A stretch of DNA of 64,000 nt from Bryoerythrophyllum caledonicum (Eukaryota > Streptophyta > Bryopsida > Pottiales > Pottiaceae): contig OZ020519.1 in assembly GCA_963971425.1 (NCBI GenBank), positions 3,798,028 to 3,862,027 of the forward strand, written 5' to 3'. Positions within the stretch are counted from its first letter, which is position 1, and the number at the start of each line of letters is the position of its first letter. The notes under the pieces were generated by a model. It searched no databases and had not been told where the DNA came from. It was given only the letters and a program-made list of their open reading frames with translations. Shown here piece by piece: positions 32,861 to 45,600 of this stretch. The position numbers were made by a program, and so were the translations under genes.

Positions 32861-34800
32861 GCCTGGGCCGTTGGATGGTGCTTGCTTACAGGGACAGTAG
32901 AGGTTGTGTGTGAGTGTGGACTGTTGATGTGGTTCGTTCGATGGTGCACAGGCTCGTCCGCGCCGTTGAGGGGTTTGTGTGTCTTCGTTCGTAAAGGCGG
33001 ATGCCGTAAAGTGTGACTGCTCATTGGATGGATGAGTTGAGGGGGAGCGTGAGAGTTTATCGCCTGCCATGTGGTCTACCATTCTACATACTATGTCCTC
33101 ACGTTGCTTGCATGAGAAGGTCTCTGAAGAACTCCGGTGTGAATATAGTGTGTGTTCATTCTCTTCACTAGACCTTTGGCCACGGGACATAGGTTAGTGT
33201 ACTACGTCTCTGATGTTATTCCTCACCCCCTGCTTGCTGCTAATTCTTTTTAATCTTTTTTGTGAAAAGAGTCTTCTATCTTTCTATGAGGTCAAGAGTT
33301 GTAAGAAATTGGATTTAACTGAACAAGCCACGATTTTCTGGTCGTTTTGGCACTTTTTGGAAACGCCATATGCCAACCTTCGTCAAAGTTGGAAACTAGG
33401 ATTTTGTGGAATCACTAGTCTGTCGTCAAACGAGACCGGGGCTGGAATGTATTACAAAGGTTGCAAAGCTCAATGGGAGAGTGGAGTGCAAGACTGCACA
33501 ACAAGGCCATTGTTTGGGGTCATGAACACGCACCAAACAAGGCCTGTGATACTAACTTAACGTGCGGTGGGGATCGGTTGGTTGTTGGACAAAGTGTAAT
33601 AAGTCGGCATCTTGTGATGCTGCTTGCTTGAGTTGTTGATATTGGCGATGAATGAGGTTTCCTCGTCTATGAGAGTCACCCTGTTGGTTAAAAACCCTGT
33701 GTGGGTTTCTGACCGTACATGCTGGGCCCCTGGAATATCCCTCCCATTTACGGATTTGGGGAAAATGCGAGGAGGGAATATGCTTCCTGGTGGTTAGTTT
33801 CTTGTAGTGAATCAAAGCATGTGACTGATTTTACACGCATACTATATGTGCTTCTTACTTCCATTTTTTAATGTTTTTGAAACAAGTGGTGGTTTATTCC
33901 AATGTGAAACAGAAATCAAAACAGATCTTCGCACAGGAATTAAGTATCATGTTCGATACTATTTCAGTGCGAATTTTCAGTTTTGAGAAAATTTATATGA
34001 CTAAACTGATATGGATGTAGGGGTAGAGGGCATAACATTTTTTGAGCGTGAAAGGACCCATGTATTTTCTCAATATGTAGGCTTATAACTTTGTTGATTT
34101 TATTACTGTACCTGATGGTTGGATTTGGCACTGTTGTGCCAAGTATCAATTTTTTCCCTAAAAAAATTTTTGGGAAAAAAATATTCTCAGAAATTCTCCA
34201 AGTGAAATATCATTTCCTAAAAGAGTGGAAGTTGTTTTAAAAAATTATTTTTTCCAAATCTAACCCTTGTGTATAAATCGAGCAATGAAGAAAGTCCTAA
34301 CAAACACTATATTCATGACCGGAGTTCTTCTTCTTCTTCCCATGATTCTATTTCCACTCTAAATCATTTTTTTTTAAAAAAAATTTTTTGCTAAAGTCGA
34401 ACACAAGAAGAAGGGGATGATTTCACGGACGGGTCAGTGGAGTCAACGAAGGATGAGAAACGGATTCACCCTTCAGACAATGGATGAAAAATGGATCCAC
34501 CCGTAAGACGATGGATGAGAAACGGATGGCGACAGCATGAATTAGGAATGTGTTGAGTCAGCAGGGGTACGTGGCAGCTAGCAGTGAAGTGTCAGAAAGT
34601 GCCAGGTGTCAGATAGCGGAGCAGGTGCAGGGAGTAACTTTCTTGCAACCCAATCTCATTAAAGGTGAAAAAGGAATGACTGTCATGGAATTCTCTTCCT
34701 CAACACTTTTACTCTAGAATGAACAAATGTGCTACATACTAACCGTTATTGGACATGATCCGCTTAACAGCATTGCATGCAGAGAAGGATGTGAAATGGA
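32861..34800. other. Intergenic region without a supportable gene
   Basis: Open frames on both strands (for example 33213-33560 plus) are short and without recognisable domains. The region mixes AT-rich sequence with A/T homopolymer runs near 34150-34390. Confidence 0.4.
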
Positions 34801-35106
34801 TTAACCCTTTAACTCTTTAAGGCCTAACAATCATATATGGGTCGTTTGGGCACAAGAAGCAAGCTCTACAGGCCACCTCAAAGGAAAAAATAGATCCTGA
34901 CTTAGAGGTGAAGGAAGATGGGCATCTATTGAGACCATTGCCACGACAATCTGTGCAAGCATTAGCAAGTTACAATGATTTCCGAGAAGTGAAACGGTAG
35001 ATTTTTGTGTTGAAATGCACCTTGTGCGTAGATGCCATTTTGCGTGATGTACAACAATCATAGGTTGTTTTCGGTCATAATACCTCATTGGGCCTTAAAT
35101 GATTAA
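34801..35106. repeat. Candidate TTAA-flanked repeat (about 300 bp)
   Basis: TTAACCCTTT at 34801 and TTAA at 35103-35106. Inside the tips, CTTTAAGGCCTAA on the left matches the reversed right side CATTTAAGGCCCAA. The arms are short and imperfect, so this is less certain than the copy at 26963. Confidence 0.4.
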
Positions 35107-35885
35107 CACGAGAGGCCTTCACAAGGCACAAGAGAATCCACGAGTGTACTAGATCATGCACAAGAGCTACACTAAGCATTGCATATTGTGTGGACCAAAG
35201 TAGTTCGAGTTCCTACACTAATTGGAAATTTACATCCAATTGGCGATTAGCACACTCTTGTTTAAAAACAAACAACCAATCAAATTTTGACATGCATGTG
35301 CTTGATGCAAATCAGTGTGGATGATCCACATCAATTATGGGTCTACACTATATTCAATGTTCAGTGTAGTAGATAATGCACAACAATATCTACACACATG
35401 GTACATTTCACGTTTACACCACTTCATATAAATCATTGTAGCTCTCCAATGCTTGTACCAATGCGCTCGGGAATTGTTCTATATGAACTAGTGCCACATA
35501 CGTTCACGACGGAAAAAATGCATCTAACTTATACAGAAGGACTATACTATAGTTAGCACTAGAACTGACCCAAAAACAATATCCTTGGCACTTTTGGATT
35601 TAGGATGAAAGGCCCACAGCTGGACAATTTTGGAATAATTAGAAAATTGGTGCACAAATATTTCATCTCTGTTTGATCCACATCCTAATTTAAATTCCTT
35701 GGATCCTTGCATTTCCAACAAATGCATGGAGGATGTGTGTCAGAGTCTGCCGGACAAACTGTAGTGATGTTTGTAGTGACCAGTTGTAATAAGATGTATC
35801 CATTGTGGAGATGATGTAGTGATTAATCACAAAGAAACATACCTACTCCTAGGCGTGTTTGCAAGTGTCGTCCATAAAGGGTTAA
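35103..35885. repeat. TTAA-flanked repeat, related to the split element at 24088-26966
   Basis: TTAA at 35103 and, at the right end, AAAGGGTTAA with TTAA at 35882-35885. On the minus strand this copy contains, in order, the same blocks as the flanks of the Tc1-like insertion. It is thus an unsplit relative of that element. No coding capacity. Confidence 0.55.
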
Positions 35886-37400
35886 GGTAAAATCCACCAT
35901 AACTGACAAATTGAGCAATGTGCATACATGGAGAGAATAATTAATAATATATTTACATTTCAATGCTAGCCAATAAAATTACAATAATTTAATATTTTTT
36001 GATAACAATAATTTATTACAATAATTACAATAATGCTAGCCAATAATTTAATATTTTTTGATAAAATTTGGATTATTGTGAATTTTTAAAGTGTGTTGCC
36101 ATGTTTAGCCGATGGCTACCAATAGGTACCCTCAAAAGCGACATGCAGAAGTAAGGGTCCTGATTAATAGCTACTGTCCATTTGGAGCTGAATATGTGGT
36201 AATGGGATAGAAGTGGGTTGGATATACCCCTAATTAATAGCTATTAATAACCGAATTTGGTTGGTTATCATGAGAGTTACTGTAAAGATTGTCTAATGTT
36301 GTAACATTTCATTCAAGTTGGAAGAAGGGGAGATCCAATTAGCTTCAAAATGCCCTTGAGGATAAAATTCGTTTATTTACTTCCATGTGCCTAAACAATG
36401 GATGGAATGAGATTTTTGAACTTCTACAAATTGAATAGTGCCATAAATTTTCTATGTATTTGCAGACTCTTACATGCTATACAAATATTTTATTTCATTT
36501 TGTTACTAAAAACTTCACTTTCTTTTTTGGAGATATGAAATTGATATGGTTTTGATTCCAATAATTATTGTAAATTAATAATCTTAAATAAATGGCCACT
36601 TTATTAGTAATTGAAAGGTCTTTAAAACATAGTTTTTAACCATTAAGCAGAATTGCAAAATCTATTTTATATAATAAATATCAAATATGTACTTTAAAGT
36701 AAGTCACATATTATTGTATTTAGCACAGTTGACGACCCTGGGGCTTGAACCGAAAACCCTGGGATTCTAAATCAAAGCCCCCATGCATGCACAACCCTGA
36801 AGGGAGGCCTTTCCAAGCCCCACTCCCCTTTGATGTCTTCCAATATGACAAAATCTGCAAATATAGAGTTTCTCTAGTTTCGGCAATTTCATTAAACATT
36901 TGCCCACTTAATTTGGCAAGCATTTTTCTAATTTATAAACGCCGAACTAGAGGTTCACCTTTGGTATCATCTAATCTAACATACCATAGAGGTGTAATTA
37001 TTATCTTCAGTGACTATCCAAATATTTTTACTGGTATATTTTCTTATTTTATATTGTAGCACGGCTTGAGAGGCAAAAAAATGTTTATTCAATGTCTTGA
37101 ATACCTTCAAAGAAAAATCCATTAGTATGACATTTGAATGGTATTTGATCATGTACAGAAATAGAAAATGCTCCCTTGACGAGTTTTACGTCCTTATATA
37201 CAACTTTCTCAAAATCTTAGACACTGATGTTGGTAAACCTACACCAAAGCTAATGATATTTATTAGGGCTAATTGGACCAAAAGAACAATTATTTTACGT
37301 GACTTGTAAAAAATAAAAATTCACACATAAAAATGAATAGTTTATGCCAAAAAAAAATTACACTTAGTTTGTAATTTGAAAATTGATGAATATTTTTTAC
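35886..37400. other. AT-rich intergenic region upstream (plus side) of the F-box gene's 3' end
   Basis: Low-complexity AT-rich DNA with local duplications (TGCTAGCCAATAATTTAATA at about 35960-36060). A block near 36720-36790 resembles a tRNA T-arm on the minus strand (GGTTCAAGCC) but no cloverleaf or SINE ends were found. No gene is supported. Confidence 0.4.
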
Positions 37401-40400
37401 TTATAAATTGTGTGAATTCACTTGTTTATTTATGTGGGCAATTGTTGCAACTAAAAGTGGCCCTGCAAGTGCTGAGTTTGAAAGCATATTTATCTCCAAT
37501 GGACTTAATGGTTTTGCTTCATGTGTGGCAATGCAAATTGATACATCTACAAGTGAATAACTTTGTGTAGAGATTTGCTCTGCCCTCCAAAAAGAAATGT
37601 CAAAGAAAAGAGCTTCTCTTTCAATTTCACGTTGTTGCTTCCGAACACCTTCGCGTAATCGTTCTCGGCGAGCTTCTCTTTTTCTCTCATTTTCTTCATG
37701 ATTTTCGTGTCGCATTTCTCTTACTCTACGACCCACTCGCTCCCTCCATGTTTCTCTCCACATCTCCCGCTCCGCAATACGTTCTTCAAGGCCCGGAACA
37801 CTTCACAAAATCTCAACAATGTCAAAAGACTCTAGAGTTTTCAGCTTTGAATATGATTCAACAACAGAATAATTAGCAATGAAGAATTTGTGAAAAATTA
37901 GATTAGATGATAATTTACCCAAGTTGAAGAGCTTCATCTTGTGCTTGTTGTTCTCGTTGAGATCGCATATCACTTGAACTGCGTAAACGCTCAGAGCTTC
38001 GATCTCGTTGTCCTACAGGCCATCCGAAATTATGAATGATTTGAACATGATCTCGTTGTCGTCCCCTACCTCTTCTATGTATTTCATTTGAAGAGCCTTG
38101 TTCATTACTACAAGAATTTTCTTCAGTTTCATTAGCTGAAAAAAACATGTTCTGATTGTTATCCAATCTTGGATTTACATCTTCACTTCCATCATTCATA
38201 CTATGAATGACATCATTTATTGTGTTTAATGGCTTGAGTAGATTGTTTGAAGAAATATCATTTGAAATACCAATTTTTGCATTACAGTTTGAATCTGTGG
38301 CAATATTTATTTTGTCAACAAGTATATTATTCATCTTTTTATCTACAACCTGCCACATTGATATCATGGTCAGCATATTGGTCCATTTAATTAAACAATT
38401 TCTCATCAAATATTCAAATTAAATGTAAAAAGTCTTTTGGCATATGTTGAAATCAGTAATTTAAATTTAACATACATAACTTACAAACAATGTGATAATG
38501 TTTGTAGATAGAATTTTACTTCTTTATTGTTTGAGTCTTCAAAGATTTCACTTTGAGCAAACGATGTTGTAGATGGCTTTGAACTATTGATACCTTCATT
38601 TTCAATTTTAATACTAGTGCCTTGTATCCATAGTCCAATGTTATGATTTTTCAAATCTTTTGATTCTTTTAATGAATTTGAAATATGATCATTTAAAATC
38701 TTTTGAACTTGCAAAATCCTTTGAGCTTCTATATTGCTTAAATCGCTTGTACTTGGAATATCTTGTATATTTTGAAAAGTACATTGACTTTCATTTGTAT
38801 CATTGAAGCTTCTATTTTGTAATTCTTCAACAATTTCATTTTGCTTCATTGCATTTGTATGCGATGCTTCTGGAAGTAAATATTTGTATGGCAACGATTG
38901 CATTCTTTTTGAATATTTTTCATTCTTAATTAATTTTGAAGAAACACCTTCATTCAATTTTCCCTTAAATTTTGTTCTCTTATCTATATTCAACACCAAT
39001 ATTTTCCTCAGTGCATCATGTGGTTGCATTGATTTACTTTTTATTTTTTGAGCTTTCTCATTTGATATTCTTTCTTTTTCTAAATGTATAATCTCTTCAT
39101 GTTCCTCTTTGTCTTTGAGGGTTTCTATGGAATCAAAACTCAAAGAGCGACCAAGTCCTCGAGGACTTACATGCATGGTTTCTCCACTTGTAATTTGTTG
39201 ACTCATATTAGGGACCTAAAATCACTATACATATTATTTGTACATAGAATAAATATTATTTTATTTCTATTCAAACTCTATGAACTTTATCACTACATTT
39301 TAGAAATATATATTTGGAGATGCAATACCAAAAACATTAGTATGATTTTTTTTTTCATTTAAATAAAATAGAAATTTCTATTTATATTAAAAAAGTTTTA
39401 TTTAGAGTCTTAATGACACATTTAAAATTAAAAAAATTCTACTTCTATTTGATGTTTGAAACCTTTACCTCTGATGAACTTGAAGGAACATCTAAAAGAG
39501 GAGTGGTTTCAAGAGAGTTAATATTGTATAAATTTTGAATATGGGTATCATTATTTATCATATTTATTTTTAAAAATGAAGAATCGGATGAAGTCTGAAA
39601 ATCAATTTCTCTTGGTACACCAAAAGAAGTATTGAATGTTCTTAGTTGTGAAGAGTGAATATCTCCACTGGAATAAAGATGCTCAACTTGAGGTTTATAT
39701 TCATTAATGACTCCATTCAAAGAAAATTTTGGATCACAAGCATTATAGTTTGATTTTTGCAACATCTCATTTACCATCATAGTATTAGGACTTGGATTCT
39801 TTATGTTTTCAAAGACATTCTTTCTTGTTCCTTTATTTGCACATGTCCAACATGGTCCACTTCTACCTAAAGCAATAAGATTTTTGCACCTTTTACACTT
39901 TACAAAATTATCTGATATGTTCTCGATATCAATGTTGTCATTTAGCACTTCATAATCTATTAAAGATTTTCCTTTTGAATTCAAATCGTCACGCTCATCA
40001 TATCTTCCATCAACATTCTCCAAGTTATCACCTTTAAATTCAATTTTATTACATCGAAGATCAATTTTCATTTCTATATTTTTACTACCATGATATTGTG
40101 AAGCATTCATCATATCCAAACTTTTATTTACATTTTCACCAACTTCTTCTATTTTCTTATTTTCATCAGTACGCATATCACTAATATCTTTCTTTCTTAC
40201 ATTACTTTCCTTCTTTGCATTACATTCCTTCTTTGGTACAAGATTTAAATCACCTTTGTTTAAAAACAATGTGTTTTCTTCACACGAGCCTTTATCATAC
40301 TCACTTTCTCTTCCTTGCAATCGAATTTCTTCAATATGAGATTGCCTCATATGCACGGTAACACTTTCAACCATATCTACAAGAAGAAATTGTTTCAGCT

Positions 40401-41850
40401 TCGAAAAACACGCAATGAATTTCGGTACACAATCTCTAAATTCATCCAACCCTTGTACTATTGCAAAAACAATAACCGGTACCATCCTTTTGAGAACATC
40501 ATTGCTTGGAGCAATGACTTGTCTCAAATTAAAGTCTTGAAGCCTTAAATTTCTATGTTCAAGAAGAAAGTTATCACGAAAGCTTCTCACTAAAGCTTGT
40601 TCAGAACCAAACATGGTTGGTTGTAATTCATCATGAATAGTTCCTGAATTTTCTTCAACCATTAGTGGCATTTGTATATTAAAACCACGAGCATCTTCGC
40701 CTTCTTCTTCTTCTTCTTGTTTTGGTTGATTACAAAACAAAAAACTTGAAACATCATAGCGATTTTTCCTTTCCAATTCTAACCTAAGAAAATCACATCT
40801 AAAAAATGTTAAATTATCCCACATCAAAATTCAATGTGGTAAATTTCTCCAAAACATCAATCCAAATGATATCTTATATCATTACATCAAATACATTCCA
40901 AATATAACATACAGAGGGATAAAATTCCCACATATGAATTCTTTGTAAAACATGATACACAAAAATAAAACAACATCAAAACCTAAGTTTTCACGTGTGA
41001 AATCATCAATAAAACATTATACACAAAAACATAACAACATCAAAAACCTAAGATTCATTCGAGTCTCATCTTCATGGTTGTCATGATAGTTATTATATAT
41101 TCACATGTGAAATCATCGATAGAACATATTATACCAAAACAAAACATCAAAACCTTGGATTTCATCATAGTCTCATCTTTGTGATTGTTACAGAATATAT
41201 AAAGTTATTACATTTTCAGATATTTAAATCATCTAGAAAACATTACATACAAAAAACCAAAAACCTTGTCTCACCTTGGTGATTGTGAATATATTAGCTA
41301 TCAAATCTTCACATATGGAATTATCTATGAAAGCATTAAATACGAAAAGAAAACAAGAGAAAAACCTTGGATTCACAATAGACTCGTCTTCGCGATTGTC
41401 ACGGAATGCATTTTGTGTTTGGTCGTTAGAAGAAACTCGGTGATTTCTACACACATTTGGATCTCCGCCTCCGACGTCGTGATCGAATTCGGAGAAGTCG
41501 CCGGCTTTGGCAGCCATGAAGACGAATTTTTCGACGGAGACGCCGATTTCAGCGTAGCGCATGCAGCGCGCCCACGAAGGAGGTTCTCTTTTCGGGTGCC
41601 CGACGCGCACGATGAGCGATTCCAGCAAGGGAAACTCTCTGGTCATGGAGTGGATTGCCTTGAGTTTTTGATCGTATGATGTGAATTGTCCGGGGCATTT
41701 GATGGAGAGCGAAGTCACGCGGGATGCTTGTTCCTTGAAGGTCTTGGACACTACCATGCACCCCACCAGCGACTTGCAATCCGCAACAGCGGCGAATATC
41801 AGTTGGAAGACCTCATTCGGAATCTTGTCGAAAAAGTTTCTGCTTTCCAT
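37401..41850 (-). CDS. Large F-box protein with Cys4 motif and Arg/Glu-rich C-terminus, five exons
   Basis: Exons 41850-41366, 40798-39469, 39215-38520, 38349-37919 and 37800-37401. Every junction is GT-AG and phase-compatible; the total is 3342 nt, or 1113 residues, with no stop. The N-terminus is an F-box (IPNEVFQLIFAAVADCKSLV), which binds SKP1 in SCF ubiquitin ligases, followed by text typical of plant F-box proteins (VSKTFKEQASRVTSLSIKCP; PLLESLIVRVGHP). Exon 2 continues this region (VPVIVFAIVQGLDEF; FLLVDMVESVTV). It then becomes an Asn/Asp/Lys-rich, probably disordered region with one zinc-like motif CKRC...CWTC (C463, C466, C478, C481). Exons 4-5 bring an RGRGRQRD stretch and a long Arg/Glu helix (residues about 990-1040). 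Most F-box proteins are 300-600 residues, so the tail is unusual. Exon-level evidence is my own splicing; transcripts could show the F-box exon ending earlier. Confidence 0.7.
40960..41366. repeat. Imperfect tandem repeats of about 110-130 bp in F-box intron 1
   Basis: About four units, each containing on the plus strand AAAACCT(T/A)(G/A)GATTCAT, (A/G)GTCTCATCTTC(G/A)TG(A/G)TTGTCA and TCACATGTGAAATCATC. They derive from the end of exon 1 and its splice donor, so the minus strand carries several AAG|GTTTT- or TAG|GTTTT-like donors in a row, each preceded by a short Asp/Glu-rich codon run. Confidence 0.65.
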
Positions 41851-41916
41851 CGGATTTCAACTCCAATTCTGTGATAGTTCATCAGTTTCATCGACTGAAG
41901 TTGAAGAAATGGACCT

Positions 41917-42435
41917 TTTGCTTATCAACAGACATGCCTTCTTGTAACTGATGTATTACACATGTTGTGACCAATCACAACATTCCAAAAACCCAAGAGG
42001 TTGGCTCTAGGATGTTATGAAACTCGAAGAGGTTATTGAAAATGAAGCAAGTCAATGAAACCCTGAACCCTGAACCTTTTGCTTAACAACAGACATGCCT
42101 TCTTGTAACTGACATATAAAATACGTTACACATGTTGTAACCAATCATAACATTCTAAGAGCTCAAGAGGTTGGTTCTAGAATGTTATGAAACTCAAAGA
42201 GGTTAATGAAAATGCAGCAAGTCAACCTCGCATGAAACCCTAAACCTGAACCCTAAACCCTAGACCTATTGCTTATCAACAGACATGCTTTCTTGTAACT
42301 GACATATAAAAAATGTTACACATGTTGTAACCAATCATAACATTCCATAACCAGGAGTCGCTTTTGCGTTGGTTCTAGGATGTTGTGAGACTCAAAGAGG
42401 TTAATGAAAATGAAGCTAGCCAACGTCACATGGAG
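41917..42435. repeat. Three-unit tandem repeat with telomere-like CCCTAAA bits, upstream of the F-box gene
   Basis: Units begin at about 41921, 42082 and 42272 with CTTA(T/A)CAACAGACATGC and continue with ACACATGTTGT(G/A)ACCAATCA and GGATGTTATGAAACTC-like text. Units 1 and 2 end in GAAACCCTGAACCCTGAACC and GAACCCTAAACCCTAGACC, resembling the plant telomere motif CCCTAAA. Unit lengths are about 161 and 190 bp. The block fills the space between the F-box start codon (41850) and the citrate synthase stop codon (42666). Confidence 0.78.
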
Positions 42436-42665
42436 TAAATAGATGTGTGTCGGTGAGGGAATGAGCATGGCTTATTAGGGGAGACAGTAATCACTGTAAC
42501 CATTGGCTCTAGGATGTGTTAGGAATGGGGAGAGTAGGCGATCAAAAATTGGTTGTGAACATTCTACACTTTATTGAAGAGCAGGTGTTTGATAGAAAAG
42601 CGTCAGAAGCATTGCCTCGAAGTGAAGGGGAAAAACACCAACATCCACAGAAACGGATAAGGTCT

Positions 42666-45600
42666 CTACGCTGTCATACCTTCTTTGGACTTGCAGAAGT
42701 TTTCAATGTACTCGAAAGTCATGCTCTTGGGTCGTTCAATTGGAAGGCCAAGTGCGCGGTCCCAGATGAGCTGCACATGAAACATCAACTCGTTTAAACT
42801 CAAGGATGGGAAATTGATTTTGTTGATGATTTTAAGTCAATTGTAAAGTCGCCCAAAGTTTCCATAAGATAGGTGCCTTATTAAAACTCTAGGCAACTTC
42901 ACAAATAACTCTGATAACCCCCTATTCTATTCAGAGTACTACTATTTGTTCGCTCTTGAGAATTACTGCTCGTTCACTAATAACGATGAAGAGCTTGGTG
43001 ATCTTTAAACTCTAGTTAAAACTGGTTCTAGTCACGCCTTTAAGAATGAAGGAGAGGTGTACCATGAATCTTAGCCGCGTTTTCCCACTTTGAGCTGATT
43101 ATGAATTGATATAGAGGTATTCAGGACTGATATTAATTATTTAGAATGAGAAAAGAGGTCAAAACTCATGGTTCCTTGTCCTCAATTAACAATCCACAAT
43201 GCGAACTTCAATTTTTCAAAAGTGGGGTGTCATCGTACCTGAGAGAGGACGCCCATGGCACGTGATACTCCAAAAAGCACCGTGTAGTAGCTGTGGGGTT
43301 TACAAAGCAGGGTGTTAGTTAACTGTAAGAAGAAAAAAATATGTTAAAACAAGCATTTGAAAAGAAAATAAAAAAACGAAAGAGAGGAGGACCTACTGAT
43401 TTTTTACATTAAGAAACAATTCATTAGTTTTGTAACTCACTTTTGTTCTTTCAAGCCGTAGTACTGAAGCAGGACACCGCTGTGAGCGTCCACATTAGGC
43501 CAGGGGTTCTTGACCTGCTCATATACAGGTAAGATCAGAAAACAATTCAAATTGAGAAAGAAAGAGACAGGGCACTCATGATCAGTAGTTTAACGTTGAA
43601 TACTTACTTTGCCTCCTGCCAAGAGGATTGGGGGCACCACCTCAAACAACTTTGACACCTGCAAAGTCAAGAGCAGTCAGGCAGGGAATGATACTCGACA
43701 GCTTCAAGTCATGGAACAATAAGGGTAAAAAATGAGCCTTCTTATGCCCTTTGCCTTCAGAATAAAACCTTGATAAAATTGAAATCAGAACCAAACAACA
43801 TACTTCACGAACAGAAAAATTATTATCATAATGTCCATTTAGTCCTTTACTAGCAAAAATTTAGGTGACATTAGAATATTTGGCCTGATTTTGATTCGGG
43901 TCTCAAAAGTTTTGAAGGACAGGTATGTGAAGCAGTTTCTGATTTCTTTGGATCCTCGACGATTTACATTGAACAGAGAGACCTACCATCTTGAACATGG
44001 GGTCGTCAGGAAGATGCTTAAGAGCAAATTCACGCTGGCATATGTATCGGGGATCGGTTTTCCTCAACACAGCATGGCCGAACCCAGGTACAACCTGTCA
44101 CAAAACCGAAAAGCTGAATTCCTCTTCCTCCTCGTATTCTACAAAAATCACTATAACGGAACTTGACACAACTTTAAAAACTCTAATCATGTATATTGAT
44201 TACAGTTTTTTTAACTTATGGAACGTTCAGTTGATAGATAATTCCATAAAATTGCGGGGTCAAGTCAAAAGTACAAAATCAACTGGACTGGCTAAGAAAA
44301 CACAATAATATGATCACAAGGACGGAACTACCGTAAATTAATAAATTCACTTCTGGACACACCCTAGGCACGAGGACGAGATCTCCAATCCGTTTAATTT
44401 TAGTCAGTTAAAGAAAGACTAGATCAGTACCCGGCCGCTTTTCAGAGTCTTATGTATGTAATCTTTCAGCTGATCGAGTGAGACTTCACTACCGATGTCA
44501 GCCACCACTTCTTGAATCCAACGCAGCACTTCCTGTGACACCATAACACGGATCAGTGAATGTTCTAAGTGACAAAACCATCCCAATTCAGCATTGAATT
44601 AAGATGAGAACATTTCCACTGCAGAGTGAGTAGCTCATATCCAAGAACTAACCTGATTTGCAAGTCCGTGCAAAGGACCTGCCAGACCATTCATTCCAGC
44701 AGCAAAAGAGAGATATGGGTCGGACAGTGCACTCCCAACCTGAAAGAAAGATTGACATTATTTGAGGAAGAAAAATAATAAGTCAAACTCGATGGTGGCA
44801 GGACTAGACAGTAAACAGCATGTACTTGAGCTCTATGTTTACAAAACATCTGTGTCAATTGGCTTGATTGATACTATGATGAGGCTTTCATCAGAATAAT
44901 AATGTAACAAACATTGTCATCGACATCTAATCATCAGTTTTGGACGATGAGTTGCCTTCAAACAAATGTTCCTAAAAAATACTGCAACTAGCAAGAACCT
45001 GCAAATAAGCTTTCATAACCTTAAAGACGCCCCAATCAAATTTCATGCTAGCAGATAGTGGTGAGGAAATCGTACCAAATGAACAGTGTGGGCGCTTACA
45101 TTCCCTCCTTCATGATCACTGCCACGTTAAAATCACCAAGTCATTTATCTTACATGTGTACATTTAAGAACGCCAACGAAGATAACGTGACGACCAGAAT
45201 AGTTTTAAAGAAAAGAAACAAAACTGCTGATTAAATCATTTGCTTCGCGTCCCAAAAAAGGTTGTGGCATCCATCTGTTGAATGCATCACTTGAATAGAA
45301 ATTGGAGAGTTTAAAGTGTTGTAAAATACGTGTGGATGCTCAAGTAGAGGCGCATCAACTCATGCATTAACTCGTCGTCGAAGCCCAACATATGCGCAAA
45401 ATTAGCGGCATAGTCCAAATTCGAATCTGCTCCAATCAGATCTCCACCTTTATATATCCTGCAAAAAAAAATGATTCACGCGTCTTCAATACTACATAAA
45501 AATTGAGAGCGAGACTCACTACTTAAAAAACTCATGTCTATTCTTGGTTAACAAACTCGTGTCTTTCTTGGTTAATGAGTTGGTTTCAATCGGCATAATA

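Noticed and set aside
32274..32900. 208-codon Pro/Ser/Thr-rich plus-strand frame
   Set aside because: It lies antisense to the SFR2 5' region in a CT-rich tract and tandem duplication; the protein is low-complexity and mirrors the repeat.
36720..36800. tRNA-like or SINE-like sequence with GGTTCAAGCC on the minus strand
   Set aside because: No A-box at the right distance, no cloverleaf pairing and no target duplication or simple tail could be found.
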